DNA of 64,000 nt from Oscillospiraceae bacterium (GCA_022763825.1 JALEQX010000053.1:1-64000), one strand, 5' to 3'. Counted from the first letter of the stretch, positions 46,035 through 54,994 are shown. Translations and numbers: made by a program. The notes: generated from the sequence alone by a model not told the origin.

Positions 46035-46070
46035 TCTTCGTGCAGATATTTTGTTTGCCACTTTAATAAA

Positions 46071-47300
46071 TTATTGCTGATTTCCCAATATTAATTTTAT
46101 CGTTGTCGCGTCGACCTTGTAATATTTGCAGTCGGGGTCGGTTTCGCCGTTATCGACGGTTGACCGCATCTCGACAAGGAGGTTCCCGTATTCGTCGGTT
46201 ACAACGTTTGAAACGACCGTAAATTCGCCCTCCTCGGGGGTGAACGAAATGTCGTAAACCCGGTCGTTAAACAAATTAATAAGTTTATATTCTTTCCCGA
46301 CGCTGTTTGACGCGGTGTATTTTTTCATAAAAATAACGTACGGGCAGTTTTTCGTATTCACCGCGCTCGCATTGCCGTGGATAAGATAAGTTTCCGCCGG
46401 GCTGCGCTCTTTTTCGAAAAGCGTGATTTTGCCGTCGGAGAGTTTGTAAATCGCGGTATCGTTATAGCCGATGAACATGTAGTCCCCGAAAACCTTGAAT
46501 TCATTGCATATAATCGATGAGTCGGGGAACATTGCCGTCGACTGTAATTTGCCGTCCGAATCGTAAATTCTCAGCTGTTTTTTGCCCGAAACGTCGCAGA
46601 TTATATATACTAAATTGTCATAAGCGCATGCGTTTACGATTTTTACCCCGTTTTCGGGCGTTACGAATTTAACGTTTTCCTTTGTCTTTACGTTATATTT
46701 CATTAAATCGTCTGCAAGATAAATGAATTCTTTGTCGCTCAGTTTCGACATTTTAATGTCCGTCGGCGAGGAACAGTCAATCGTCAGAACGCTTACGCAT
46801 TCACTGTATGAATATGACGCGCACATGAGGACGCATTTGTTGTTATTGCTTTCGTCGTGATTCGGCGTGACGAATTCATATAAATCCGTGTCGTTCATTA
46901 TAACGCTGTCTGAGCTTGTAAAGCCGGCGGTGAGAGAGTCGTTATTCAGAAACTTTGTAAGTTCGCCGTTTTTTATATCGTAACCGCCCCAATTTGCGTT
47001 GTCGGGCTGAATTGACTCCTCGCTCTCGTCAATGTATGACGAAATGATAATGTCCGCGCAGAAATCGCCGATCATGGTAAAACCGTTTCTTACACTGCTT
47101 GCCGAGTTTTTATTGTCGGTCGTGAAGTAAAGTTTTGCTTTGCCGAGGTCGATTTTCAGTGAATCCGTAAACATCGGCAGGCTTTTTGCTTCGGCTGACG
47201 ACGGTTCGTCGGTTGTATCTTCGCCTGTTTTGTTACTGCATGATGAAAACAGAACTGCAAAACATAAAAATGCAATTAATACCGACAGTGCTTTTTTCAT
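46071..47300 (-). CDS. Lipoprotein of unknown function
   Basis: The 409-residue protein has a lipoprotein signal with lipobox LFSSC (Cys21) and a Thr/Ser/Glu-rich spacer. The rest shows repeating beta segments (FIYLADDLMKYNVKTKE, VYIICDVSGKKQLRIYDSDG, YMFIGYNDTAIYKLSDGK) consistent with a propeller. No family recognised. SD AAGGAGG, an extended -10 (TGTTATACT, 47345-47353) and phased TTACAA boxes precede it. The final codons CAA-CAG-CAA-TAA-TTT recall the stop-codon palindromes elsewhere. Confidence 0.72.
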   Translation of the reverse strand: MKKALSVLIAFLCFAVLFSSCSNKTGEDTTDEPSSAEAKSLPMFTDSLKIDLGKAKLYFTTDNKNSASSVRNGFTMIGDFCADIIISSYIDESEESIQPDNANWGGYDIKNGELTKFLNNDSLTAGFTSSDSVIMNDTDLYEFVTPNHDESNNNKCVLMCASYSYSECVSVLTIDCSSPTDIKMSKLSDKEFIYLADDLMKYNVKTKENVKFVTPENGVKIVNACAYDNLVYIICDVSGKKQLRIYDSDGKLQSTAMFPDSSIICNEFKVFGDYMFIGYNDTAIYKLSDGKITLFEKERSPAETYLIHGNASAVNTKNCPYVIFMKKYTASNSVGKEYKLINLFNDRVYDISFTPEEGEFTVVSNVVTDEYGNLLVEMRSTVDNGETDPDCKYYKVDATTIKLILGNQQ

Positions 47301-47344
47301 GGCGGTACCTCCTTAAAAATTGTTTTACCGCTTTTCTCAATATA

Positions 47345-47353
47345 AGTATAACA
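47345..47353 (-). promoter_or_regulatory. Extended -10 of the lipoprotein promoter
   Basis: TGTTATACT on the minus strand with no good -35, as expected for an activator-dependent or extended -10 promoter. Confidence 0.5.
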
Positions 47354-47373
47354 TATATTTTCATAAAAGTGTG

Positions 47374-47419
47374 TTACAAGTGCTTACGCCGAGGTTACAA
47401 AGTGTTACAAATATTACAA
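47374..47419. promoter_or_regulatory. Helically phased TTACAA boxes
   Basis: TTACAA at 47374, 47395, 47405 and 47414: spacings of 21, 10 and 9 bases. They begin about where the -35 of the lipoprotein promoter should be. Direct hexamer repeats at about one helix turn are typical of OmpR/PhoP-type regulators. Confidence 0.45.
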
Positions 47420-47470
47420 TTGTCACGGCAGCACTCGGCTGTCGGCGTCCGCAAACGATTTTTATGCAGT

Positions 47471-47504
47471 AAAAACGGGGCTTCGTTTTCACAAAGTCCC
47501 GTTT
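47471..47504 (-). terminator. Terminator after the PI-PLC-like gene
   Basis: AAACGGGGCTT and AAGTCCCGTTT pair (G-U allowed), followed on the minus strand by TTTTT. Confidence 0.75.
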
Positions 47505-47509
47505 GATTT

Positions 47510-48640
47510 TTATTTCGTATTCAGTTTAACGGTGTAACCTCCGTCGAACGTCACCGCATAATCATATTCGCGTTCGGGGCTGTTAAACACGGGGTGGTCG
47601 GTCGAAATTATATTTGCACCGCTTTCAATCGCCGCGTCTTTATCGCAGTCCTTTTCTTTTGTATAGAAATTGTCGGTTCTCGTTCTGACAATAAGTTTTT
47701 TATCATAAATGATTTTCTGCGAATTCTTAAGCGCGTCGTTTGCCTTATTGATAAGCAGGAACGATGCGCAGTCTCTGTCCGCGTCGTCGGCTCTGAGCAT
47801 CGGGAACATCGCCTGAGTTTTAATGCTCTTGTCGAGGGCGATGTATTTTTCCGTTATCGTCGTATCGTGGAGCAGAACCATTACCTTGCCGAGCGTATCC
47901 TTGAGCGTGAGCCAGCCGTCGTTTTCTCTCATTTCTTTAAACGACGCGTAATCGCCCATCATGTCTGCCGGTGTCAGAAGCGTATCGCCGAGCGTTTCTC
48001 TTATGACCTCGTCGAGCTTCTGAGCATAGCCGACTGTGAAATTCTTAAGACCCGAGTAGAACGGAACGTCCTTTTTCGGCTCTATTATAATCGTAATCGG
48101 AAGATGATTCGGGTTATGGTCAGACCACATTTTAATTTCAGTCAGCGCTTTCTGAAAATCATAGCACGTCGAGCGTATTTCGACTCCGGGTTTATGTGAA
48201 ACGACGAAACTTACGTTTCCGTTTTCGTCCTTAGTCTCAACGTCGAGTTCGACGCTTCTGATTCCCGCTTCAAACTGGTCGGTCAGATTCTCGCTTTCAA
48301 ATTCGGGGCGCGATTCGGACACGATTCCGAACGTCAGCGCGCTTAATTTACTATATACCTTTTTATATGCGTCGCATCCCTGACGTTCATAGCTGTTGTG
48401 AGTCGCTATGAACGAAACCTCGTTGAATTTAACTCCGTTATTTAAAGCCTCGTCAAGGTCGAATGCACAGAACGAGTTTTCGTCGGCGGGCGTGTATTCG
48501 GAATAGAATTCTTCGAGTTTAGCAAGATGCGCATTCTGATATTCGTAATTTTCGTTTATCTCCTTTTTCGCCTCGGCAAATACGGAGGGAACGGCGAAAA
48601 GTACGGTAAAAATTGCCGCCAGAAATCTTAAAATCTTCAT
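47510..48640 (-). CDS. Secreted Ca2+-dependent PI-PLC-like phosphodiesterase
   Basis: The 376-residue protein has a signal peptide (to about Ala22) and PLC-like TIM-barrel motifs: FIATHNSYER (His81), FEAGIRSVELDVE (Glu131, Asp133), FVVSHKPG (His149), LPITIIIEPKK (Glu187). Two His plus acidic calcium ligands match the bacterial Ca2+-dependent phosphatidylinositol phospholipase C group. It should cleave phosphoinositol or a related phosphodiester outside the cell. SD AGGAG overlaps the stop of the small ORF upstream. It lies downstream of a ceramidase-like and a phosphoesterase gene. Confidence 0.8.
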   Translation of the reverse strand: MKILRFLAAIFTVLFAVPSVFAEAKKEINENYEYQNAHLAKLEEFYSEYTPADENSFCAFDLDEALNNGVKFNEVSFIATHNSYERQGCDAYKKVYSKLSALTFGIVSESRPEFESENLTDQFEAGIRSVELDVETKDENGNVSFVVSHKPGVEIRSTCYDFQKALTEIKMWSDHNPNHLPITIIIEPKKDVPFYSGLKNFTVGYAQKLDEVIRETLGDTLLTPADMMGDYASFKEMRENDGWLTLKDTLGKVMVLLHDTTITEKYIALDKSIKTQAMFPMLRADDADRDCASFLLINKANDALKNSQKIIYDKKLIVRTRTDNFYTKEKDCDKDAAIESGANIISTDHPVFNSPEREYDYAVTFDGGYTVKLNTK

Positions 48641-48649
48641 TTATATCTC

Positions 48650-48838
48650 CTAAAAATCCGTGTAGTCAATACTTACGCGTATGTACTTTTTGCCGTCGAC
48701 GGTCTCCGGTTTCATTTCAGAATATCCCGAATAAAATTTTTCGAGCGAATCCATGAGTTCGTTCGCCTTTTTTTCGTCAAGCGAAAAGTACATGAGAGTC
48801 TTGTTTTCTTCGTTTTTTGTAAAATCGGGTATTATCAT
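48650..48838 (-). CDS. Small hypothetical protein (62 residues)
   Basis: Open frame with acidic, soluble composition (MIIPDFTKNEENKTLMYFSL to YIRVSIDYTDF). Its stop overlaps the SD of the PI-PLC-like gene, suggesting translational coupling. Its own SD is weak (AAGGA about 12 bases upstream). No homologue recognised. Confidence 0.45.
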   Translation of the reverse strand: MIIPDFTKNEENKTLMYFSLDEKKANELMDSLEKFYSGYSEMKPETVDGKKYIRVSIDYTDF

Positions 48839-48870
48839 ATTATATATATTTTATCCTTATATAATGAGAA

Positions 48871-48897
48871 CGGGGACTGCGAATACCGCAGTCCCCG
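48871..48897. terminator. GC-rich hairpin between the small ORFs
   Basis: CGGGGACTGCG and CGCAGTCCCCG are perfect 11-base arms around AATAC. T runs are poor on both sides, so it may be an mRNA-stabilising stem instead. Confidence 0.45.
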
Positions 48898-48910
48898 CAG
48901 TTTTCATAAC

Positions 48911-49033
48911 TTATTTTTTAAGTCCGTTTGCGTAATTTTCAAGCTTTGAAACAAGCTCGTCGGTGTTGATTATTCCGAAACGCATGAGGAGAATAAGTAT
49001 ATGCATAAACAGATGAATAAGTTCAGTCCACAT
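48911..49033 (-). CDS. 40-residue small membrane protein
   Basis: ATG 49033 with SD GGAGG at 8 bases. The peptide begins MWTELIHLFMHILILLMRFG, one hydrophobic helix, followed by a charged tail (TDELVSKLENYANGLKK). It starts 24 bases after the ceramidase-like gene and is probably on the same transcript. SD quality and composition support a real gene. No known family recognised. Confidence 0.6.
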   Translation of the reverse strand: MWTELIHLFMHILILLMRFGIINTDELVSKLENYANGLKK

Positions 49034-49056
49034 TTGTATTTGCCTCCGTTTTTATT

Positions 49057-50679
49057 TTATTTGCACTCTGCGACAAGCTCAGCGTAATAATCGGTAAGCT
49101 GTGCCGCAGCCTGATCGCCGAGCGAAACGAGCTCAAGCGATTTGTTCGCAGGATAAATTACCGACATGAAGTCGTTGCCGGGGATGATGTAGCCTATCTG
49201 GTCGTTCATCAGTCCGAATACGAGCATGTGTCTGTCTCCGGTGATTTCCTGAAGCGTGGGCTTCGTCCAGTCGGTGTTCGTCCACGAGGTCTCGGACGTG
49301 AGGAATCCGCCGTATGCGATCTCCGCCGCAAGCTCACCGGGAACGAGAGCAACCGCGAGGTCGTTTCCTATCTCCATGTAGCCTATTTCGGAGAGAACGG
49401 AAAGTTTGCCCTTGTCGTTGAGAACCTTGTTTGTTACAAGTCCCATTTTGCCTGCGAATGTAAGAATCGGGTTGTCAATCGAGAATTTAACTTCCTTATT
49501 TCTTATATTGAGAAGGGGAGCGACTTCGTTTTCGTCCGCGTTCTGCATGAGGACGTCTGCGAGAACTTTGCCGTAAACCTTAAGATTTTCGGGTCTCTCA
49601 AGTCCTTCGCACTCCTCGGGATGAACCTGAGTGGTGCCCTGCTCCGCGTCGAGGATGAGGAGGAAGTTATATCCCATCTCGTTGACAGCCTGCTCCATAT
49701 AATAAGGATAGTCGCCGGTAACGTCGGTTCCGCCTGCTCCGTAGCCTACGCAGTGGATGGGAGAGGTCGAGAATACGGTACCCTTGCTTCCGTCGTCGGG
49801 AACGAAACGGAAACGGTCGAAGTTGGTGTCGAGAACGTAGGGAGGTCTCTTATCCTTTACGTACTCGGTCATATCAAGCTCCGCATAGTAGAGCTTACCG
49901 GTTTTCATGGATTCTACGGCAGCCTTTACGGTGTCGCCGGTAACCTTATAAAGGTTCTCCATGTACTCTTTATTCTGTCCGTTAACGGGAGCCTTGCCCG
50001 AAATGTTTCTGAATCCGTTGCCCAGCTCCTTGAGAAGAGGACCGTTCATGCCGAAAGTATCTACCGCGCTGTGCTGATGAAGAACGGAGATGTTAAGGCT
50101 CGTGATGTTCATTTCCTTGCAGTAATCCGCAAGAGAGAGACGGATTCCTCTTACGTCGGTAAGAGATATTCCGTAGCCGTCGATGACTGCGAATACGGTG
50201 ATTCCTCTTGAACTCGAGTCATCGAGAGCGATTGTTCTTACTTTAAGATCGTCCGATACGCTCGTAACAAGTTTATCCTTAACGGAGAGAGAACCTGCAA
50301 CGTAGTGTTTGCCGTCCATGATGTTCTGACCCTCAAGGAGCGAAGCCTCGCCGTAGCCGAGCGACCACTGCGCGCCCTCGGCGGGTTCGCTTAAGAATTC
50401 GGAACTGCCTGCCATGAATCCGTCGGACGAATACTTATCCGAGCTCTCCCATGACTTGGGAGCGGGGACGAGGAGGTTTATAGCCTTTACAAGAACTTTA
50501 ATAATCTTGTCAACAGCGTTGTAAAAACCTTTTGTGATTTTGTTAACGTTCTTTGTGCCGTCGGATTCCGCTATGATGTAATCGTCCTCATACTCCGCCG
50601 CGAATGCCGCGGGAGCGAGGGGAAGAATCATTGCGAAACAGAGAACGACGGCGAGAATTTTCTTAAGATGTTTTTTCAT
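49057..50679 (-). CDS. Secreted neutral ceramidase-like protein
   Basis: The 540-residue protein has a signal peptide ending near AFA. Motifs resemble neutral/alkaline ceramidases: RTIALDDSSSRGITVFAVIDGYG, a His pair VLHQHSAVD, SPIHCVGYGAGG...GDYPYYMEQAV, FLLILDAEQGT in place of the usual G-D-V-S-P loop, and VFGLMNDQIGYIIPGNDF. Ceramidases are zinc amidases that hydrolyse N-acyl sphingosine; the altered loop makes the substrate uncertain. It lies between a dockerin phosphoesterase and a PI-PLC-like protein, consistent with use of lipid-derived material. SD AAGGAG precedes the ATG. Confidence 0.65.
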   Translation of the reverse strand: MKKHLKKILAVVLCFAMILPLAPAAFAAEYEDDYIIAESDGTKNVNKITKGFYNAVDKIIKVLVKAINLLVPAPKSWESSDKYSSDGFMAGSSEFLSEPAEGAQWSLGYGEASLLEGQNIMDGKHYVAGSLSVKDKLVTSVSDDLKVRTIALDDSSSRGITVFAVIDGYGISLTDVRGIRLSLADYCKEMNITSLNISVLHQHSAVDTFGMNGPLLKELGNGFRNISGKAPVNGQNKEYMENLYKVTGDTVKAAVESMKTGKLYYAELDMTEYVKDKRPPYVLDTNFDRFRFVPDDGSKGTVFSTSPIHCVGYGAGGTDVTGDYPYYMEQAVNEMGYNFLLILDAEQGTTQVHPEECEGLERPENLKVYGKVLADVLMQNADENEVAPLLNIRNKEVKFSIDNPILTFAGKMGLVTNKVLNDKGKLSVLSEIGYMEIGNDLAVALVPGELAAEIAYGGFLTSETSWTNTDWTKPTLQEITGDRHMLVFGLMNDQIGYIIPGNDFMSVIYPANKSLELVSLGDQAAAQLTDYYAELVAECK

Positions 50680-50697
50680 TTTGCCGTTCTCCTTTTA

Positions 50698-53600
50698 TCA
50701 GAATTTTTCAAGTTTAGCCGCTACTCTGAGTATCGTGCGTGCCTCTCCGGCGGTGATGTTTCCGTCAGCGTTGAGGTCGCCCGCTTTGAATGAAAGTCCC
50801 GTGAGATTTTCAATCTTTGCCGAGTGTCTTAATGCGAGTCTTGCGTCCTCTGCGGTTACCTTTCCGTCGAGGTTAACGTCGCCCTTGAGATACTGAGGTT
50901 CGCTCTTTTTGATTGCGAACGAATCGACGTTCTTAACTGCCGTGCCGTCTGATGTGTACGCGTCGAAATAAAGCGTATCGCCGTCAACGGTTATTTTTGA
51001 GAACATTGATTTTTCGGTCTTGTAAATCTTCTCTGCGGTGGGGAAAGACTTGCCGGATTCGCCGTCGCCGAGGTCGGGATAATGCTTGCTTCCCGCGGTA
51101 CCGCTTATAATGTATACGGTTCCGGTCGGGTCTTCCATAGTCTTGTACGCTTCGTCGTTGTAAATGCTCGTTCCGGTGTATCCGTTGCTTGCAATTTCGT
51201 TATTGTTAAGAGCGTTCGTTCTTAAATAAACGTGGTCGTGACCCTGGAATACTATGTCGATTCCGAGTTCGGGCATGAGCGTCTTGAGCTGACCTCTGAT
51301 AGCCGTAACGTCGTCGTCGTGATAGTGCGTACCGTTGGTGTATATGCCCTTGTGAAGTGCGACGAATTTCCACTGTGCCGAGGACGAATTCATATCCTTC
51401 TTAAGCCAGTCAATCTGCGTGTCGGTAAGAGCGTCCTTGTCGTTGAGGTCGTTCGTGTTGAGAACCGCAGCGTGAATGTTATTATAATCGAATGAATAGT
51501 AAACGCCGGTCGTCGTGTCCTGCTCGGGTGCGTTGTCTATATAGAAATTCGTAACCGTTGCGTTCTGACCGTAACCCTCGTGGTTGCCCGCCGCGGGAGC
51601 GAAGAACGTGTTCATAATCGTCTCGCTTGCCTTGCCGTCGAGAGCCCACTGCCACTGCTTTAAGTTGTTGCCGTGGTCGACGATGTCGCCGGTGTTGAGA
51701 ATGAAGTCATAGTCTGCCGCTCTGCTCGCAAGCTCAAGTGTGCTGTACCAGTCCTGATACTCGTCGGGACTTGAAGCCTGGGGGTCGGCGGTGTGGATGA
51801 ACGTTACCGAATCGCTTCCGTCAGCGGTCGATATGGTTCCGGTCTCGCTCCACCAGCCGAGCGAAGCGTCGCCGACTCTGTAATAATATGTCGCGCCGGC
51901 TTTGAGTCCGGAGAGTTTAACCGTATGTCTCTGAGTCGTGAGCGCGTGGTCGAATATTCCGAATACTCCGACGTCGACTCCGGGGAACGTTCTGGTAGTT
52001 TCAGTTGTAATCTTCTGAGCGTCTATGCCGTCGTCAACGTAGTTCCTGCCCGAGAAAACAGGTTCGGACTTGCCCTTTGCATAAATTTCAATATCGGTTC
52101 CCTTTACGGAATACTTTGTATACCAGTTGATGTTTGCAGTCGTTTTAGTATCCTTGCCGAACGTTACGGTAACCTCGGAGGGTTTTCTCATATTTTCGCT
52201 CGTTGCCAAAACGGCAACGGGACCCGAATAAGTATACGAAACGTTGTTATCGCCGTTTGCCTGAGGAACGTCGTCGTTTACCATGGAGCCGATGATGTTC
52301 TTAAGCGACCAGCCGATGCTTCTCTTTCTGGGCGGGTCTATATATGTGCTTCTGAGATTTCCTATAATCTCGTCGACCGAATATCCGTACTGCTTGACGA
52401 TACCCTTTTTAAGGAGCATATTGATAATGCCCATCGCCGATTTGTCCGAACCGAGAAGTCCGAGAACGCCCGAGATTGCGTAGTCGAAATATCCGCCGAG
52501 AGTCGAGGATTTGTCAAGTCCGAGCACGGTTTCGAGATTGATTTCAATATTCGAAAGAAGCTCGTCCATTATAACGCTGTGAAGCAGATCTTTAAGTATT
52601 ATATCGATAAGTTTATCGGTAAGACTTCCGTCGTCGCACTGCGCGAGTACGTCGAGCATGAATGCGTCGTCGGAGATGTCCTCGTTGCCTTCATACATGT
52701 AAACAAGAACATTTTTCGCCGCGTCGCCGAGCGTGCCGGCTTTGTTTCCGCTGCCGAAACCGTATTTTGAAGCGAACTTATTGCTCGTTTCCTCGGAAAT
52801 CGGCTCGTTGAGCAGAGCGGTTACTGCGTTGTAAATGATATCTCTTAATTTCGTCGTGTCTTTAAGATAATTCTTTTCAAGCTGCGACGAAATATCCTTT
52901 ACGAGGTTCATTATGTTTTTGCCGTTGAATACGGCGATGCCGGCAATTGTGATTCCTCCGCCGATAAGGTCGTTGAGTTTTGACTGAAGGTCAAGGTTAA
53001 ACGACTTCTGAATGTAGTCGATAAGACTGCCGTCTTCCTTTATTCCGGGAACAACCTTCTCATTTATCAGGCGCATTACGATATTCGTAACGTACTGAGC
53101 GAGGTCGAGGTCGTAATACTGATTGTTAAGCGACGCGCTCTCTCTGTAGGGAACTGCGTACGTCTTGCCGTCGGAATCTGTTACGGGCTTGACGCAGTCG
53201 GCGTCATATACGTTGAAATCGGCTTTTACGCTGTTACCGCTCTTTGTGAATGTCGTCTCTCTGAACGTGTGGGGGAACTCGACGAGACTGCACGTCATTA
53301 TCGAGTAAATCGCCTCTCCGCTGTCGGAGTATGTCGAGGAGATATCGCTGCAGTGCGAGTGACCGGTGAATACCCAGTGCATGCCTGCGTCCGCGAGCTT
53401 GTCGGAGACCTGCTCCCAGTTGTCCATTACGAATCCCTGAAGAACGTAGCCCTGGAAGTATGACTGCGGGCTTAAATCCCAGTGAGTCATACCGATAACT
53501 GCCTCACCGCTTGCCTTTGCGTCGGCGCATTCTGCAAGAATCCAGTTCATAAGTTCGTCGGTAATGTTGCCGCCGGTCTCATGCTCGTCTTTTTTGTTCT

Positions 53601-54261
53601 CGGTATTGTCCTTTGAATACTTGCCGGCGTCCATGACGATAAGTCTGTAACCGCCGTCAAGTTTAACGGAGTAGGAGAGCATGCCCGCCTTACCCGTTGA
53701 AGGACGGAAGGTATGGTACGCGATATCCCAGCCGAGATTTTTATAAGTCTGCTTAAAGAGCTCCGGCGTGGTTTTCATCGTCGTCTCTTCCTTGCCGTTC
53801 ATAAATGTGGACGCGTCGGAGTTGTTGATATCATGGTTGCCGTTTGTAACGATAACCTGAATGCCCGTGTCCTTTTCGAACTGCTCGAGACGTTTTGCGA
53901 GAGCCTCATGGTTTGCAAGCTCGCCGTTTGCCGAAATGTCGCCCGCAAGAAGCAGATATTTCATGCCGTTTTTCTTTGCGTGCTCCTCTACCGCGGCAAG
54001 AGCGGAGTCAAGCAGTGAATCCATCTGTTTTGCATGTTTGTTGTTGGCATGCGCCCATGACATGTAAGCGTCATTGTAGTTGCCTCTGTTGAAATCCGCG
54101 ACGTAATGTACGTCGGAGATCGAAGGCAGTGTAAGCACGCCCGCCTCGTTGTCCGCCGAAGCGATAAACGACAGGGGCATTGCCGTCAGAATCATCATCA
54201 GGCTCAGTACGAGCGCGATAATTTTTGACGACAGTTTTGATTTTGACGTCGGTGCTGACAT
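50698..54261 (-). CDS. Secreted two-domain metallophosphoesterase with dockerin doublet
   Basis: Start at ATG 54261 (SD GGAGG at 7 bases); the open frame runs upstream to 54327 without an SD. The 1187-residue protein has a signal peptide, a first calcineurin-like domain (SISDVHYVADF, LLAGDISANGE, TNGNHDINN, FTGHSHCSDI; about 25-330), a helical middle region, a purple acid phosphatase-like beta domain (about 670-800), a second phosphoesterase domain (HTADPQAS, NTGDIVDHG, AAGNHEGYG, FQGHDHVYLRT; about 805-1050) and a C-terminal dockerin doublet (DVNLDGKVTAEDARLALRHS, DLNADGNITAGEARTILRVA). Two active-looking sites in one chain are unusual. It heads the leftward secreted cluster. Confidence 0.87.
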   Translation of the reverse strand: MSAPTSKSKLSSKIIALVLSLMMILTAMPLSFIASADNEAGVLTLPSISDVHYVADFNRGNYNDAYMSWAHANNKHAKQMDSLLDSALAAVEEHAKKNGMKYLLLAGDISANGELANHEALAKRLEQFEKDTGIQVIVTNGNHDINNSDASTFMNGKEETTMKTTPELFKQTYKNLGWDIAYHTFRPSTGKAGMLSYSVKLDGGYRLIVMDAGKYSKDNTENKKDEHETGGNITDELMNWILAECADAKASGEAVIGMTHWDLSPQSYFQGYVLQGFVMDNWEQVSDKLADAGMHWVFTGHSHCSDISSTYSDSGEAIYSIMTCSLVEFPHTFRETTFTKSGNSVKADFNVYDADCVKPVTDSDGKTYAVPYRESASLNNQYYDLDLAQYVTNIVMRLINEKVVPGIKEDGSLIDYIQKSFNLDLQSKLNDLIGGGITIAGIAVFNGKNIMNLVKDISSQLEKNYLKDTTKLRDIIYNAVTALLNEPISEETSNKFASKYGFGSGNKAGTLGDAAKNVLVYMYEGNEDISDDAFMLDVLAQCDDGSLTDKLIDIILKDLLHSVIMDELLSNIEINLETVLGLDKSSTLGGYFDYAISGVLGLLGSDKSAMGIINMLLKKGIVKQYGYSVDEIIGNLRSTYIDPPRKRSIGWSLKNIIGSMVNDDVPQANGDNNVSYTYSGPVAVLATSENMRKPSEVTVTFGKDTKTTANINWYTKYSVKGTDIEIYAKGKSEPVFSGRNYVDDGIDAQKITTETTRTFPGVDVGVFGIFDHALTTQRHTVKLSGLKAGATYYYRVGDASLGWWSETGTISTADGSDSVTFIHTADPQASSPDEYQDWYSTLELASRAADYDFILNTGDIVDHGNNLKQWQWALDGKASETIMNTFFAPAAGNHEGYGQNATVTNFYIDNAPEQDTTTGVYYSFDYNNIHAAVLNTNDLNDKDALTDTQIDWLKKDMNSSSAQWKFVALHKGIYTNGTHYHDDDVTAIRGQLKTLMPELGIDIVFQGHDHVYLRTNALNNNEIASNGYTGTSIYNDEAYKTMEDPTGTVYIISGTAGSKHYPDLGDGESGKSFPTAEKIYKTEKSMFSKITVDGDTLYFDAYTSDGTAVKNVDSFAIKKSEPQYLKGDVNLDGKVTAEDARLALRHSAKIENLTGLSFKAGDLNADGNITAGEARTILRVAAKLEKF

Positions 54262-54378
54262 AAGTTGACCTCCTGATACCCCGAATGTGAGTACCCTGTA
54301 ACGCATGAAACGCCGCAAACAAATCAAGTGCGGTTTTTTATGCGCTGCGGGAAAGCCGGGGCGTAGTAATACATATTC

Positions 54379-54407
54379 ATTATAAACTATTTAAAAATAA
54401 ATGTAAA
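54379..54407 (-). promoter_or_regulatory. Promoter of the dockerin phosphoesterase cluster
   Basis: On the minus strand TTTACA, 17-base spacer, TATAAT; leader of about 110 bases containing a nested foldback (GCGCAT/ATGCGT, CCGCA/TGCGG). Confidence 0.75.
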
Positions 54408-54510
54408 TAACTTTTAATGAAGATTTATAAATAATTATATGTAAAATAAGCATATAATGAGTCGAAAACGTCGAAAATTGATTAAAATATTAATTTTTTT
54501 TAAAAAAAGT

Positions 54511-54539
54511 TTGACTTTTTGTTCATAAAATGATACAAT
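54511..54539 (+). promoter_or_regulatory. Promoter of the chagasin-like inhibitor
   Basis: TTGACT, 17-base spacer, TACAAT with an extended TGA just before the -10. Confidence 0.8.
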
Positions 54540-54575
54540 TTTAAACAAGAAAGAGTTATTCGGGAGGCTGAACCG

Positions 54576-54947
54576 ATGTCCATGCTTTTCAGATGGCTGC
54601 AGAGATTTGCCGCCATAATCGCCGCGTTCACGGCTTTGCTCGGCGTTAAACAGAATACGGTCACGGTTTCGCTGTACGCAAACCCGTCCTCGGGCTATTC
54701 GTGGGAGTGCTCGTTTGACAGGCAGGGCGTTATGACGCTTTCGGACTCGTATTATAAGCAGAATCTTACGCTGTTCTCCGACGACACGAAGGACGGAAAA
54801 CAGTACTTTATATTAAAATCCATCGGCGAGGGTACGGTCAACGTACGGTTTAAGTATGTAAACAGCCGGGGCTATGTCGCAAGCTCGTATACGTACAGAT
54901 ACTCGGTGTCAGATACCGGACGAATAACGCTGATAAGTAAAACTTAG
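54576..54947 (+). CDS. Chagasin-type cysteine protease inhibitor (I42 family)
   Basis: The 123-residue protein has an N-terminal hydrophobic segment (5-24: membrane anchor or signal) followed by an Ig-like fold with the chagasin motif NPSSGYSW (family NPTTGF/Y), a GEGTVNVRFKY strand matching the G-x-G-x-x-x-x-x-F-x-Y motif, and a final beta strand. Chagasins block papain-family cysteine proteases. SD GGGAGG. Transcribed divergently from the phosphoesterase cluster; it may protect surface proteins from cysteine proteases. Confidence 0.75.
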   Translation: MSMLFRWLQRFAAIIAAFTALLGVKQNTVTVSLYANPSSGYSWECSFDRQGVMTLSDSYYKQNLTLFSDDTKDGKQYFILKSIGEGTVNVRFKYVNSRGYVASSYTYRYSVSDTGRITLISKT

Positions 54948-54994
54948 CGCGAATGAAATTTTAAATAACCGTCGAATTGAATAAGAAAACAAAT

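Noticed and set aside
49228..50211. Long plus-strand open frame opposite the ceramidase-like gene
   Set aside because: Antisense shadow of a gene with signal peptide, SD and conserved motifs; no SD or recognisable protein on the plus strand.
51793..52770. Long plus-strand open frame opposite the dockerin phosphoesterase
   Set aside because: Shadow of the leftward gene; composition (Arg/Val/Ser-rich) is typical of an antisense frame.
54310..54342. Rightward terminator (CCGCA/TGCGG plus T6)
   Set aside because: No rightward gene ends nearby; it lies in the leader of the leftward phosphoesterase gene and is better read as leader structure.
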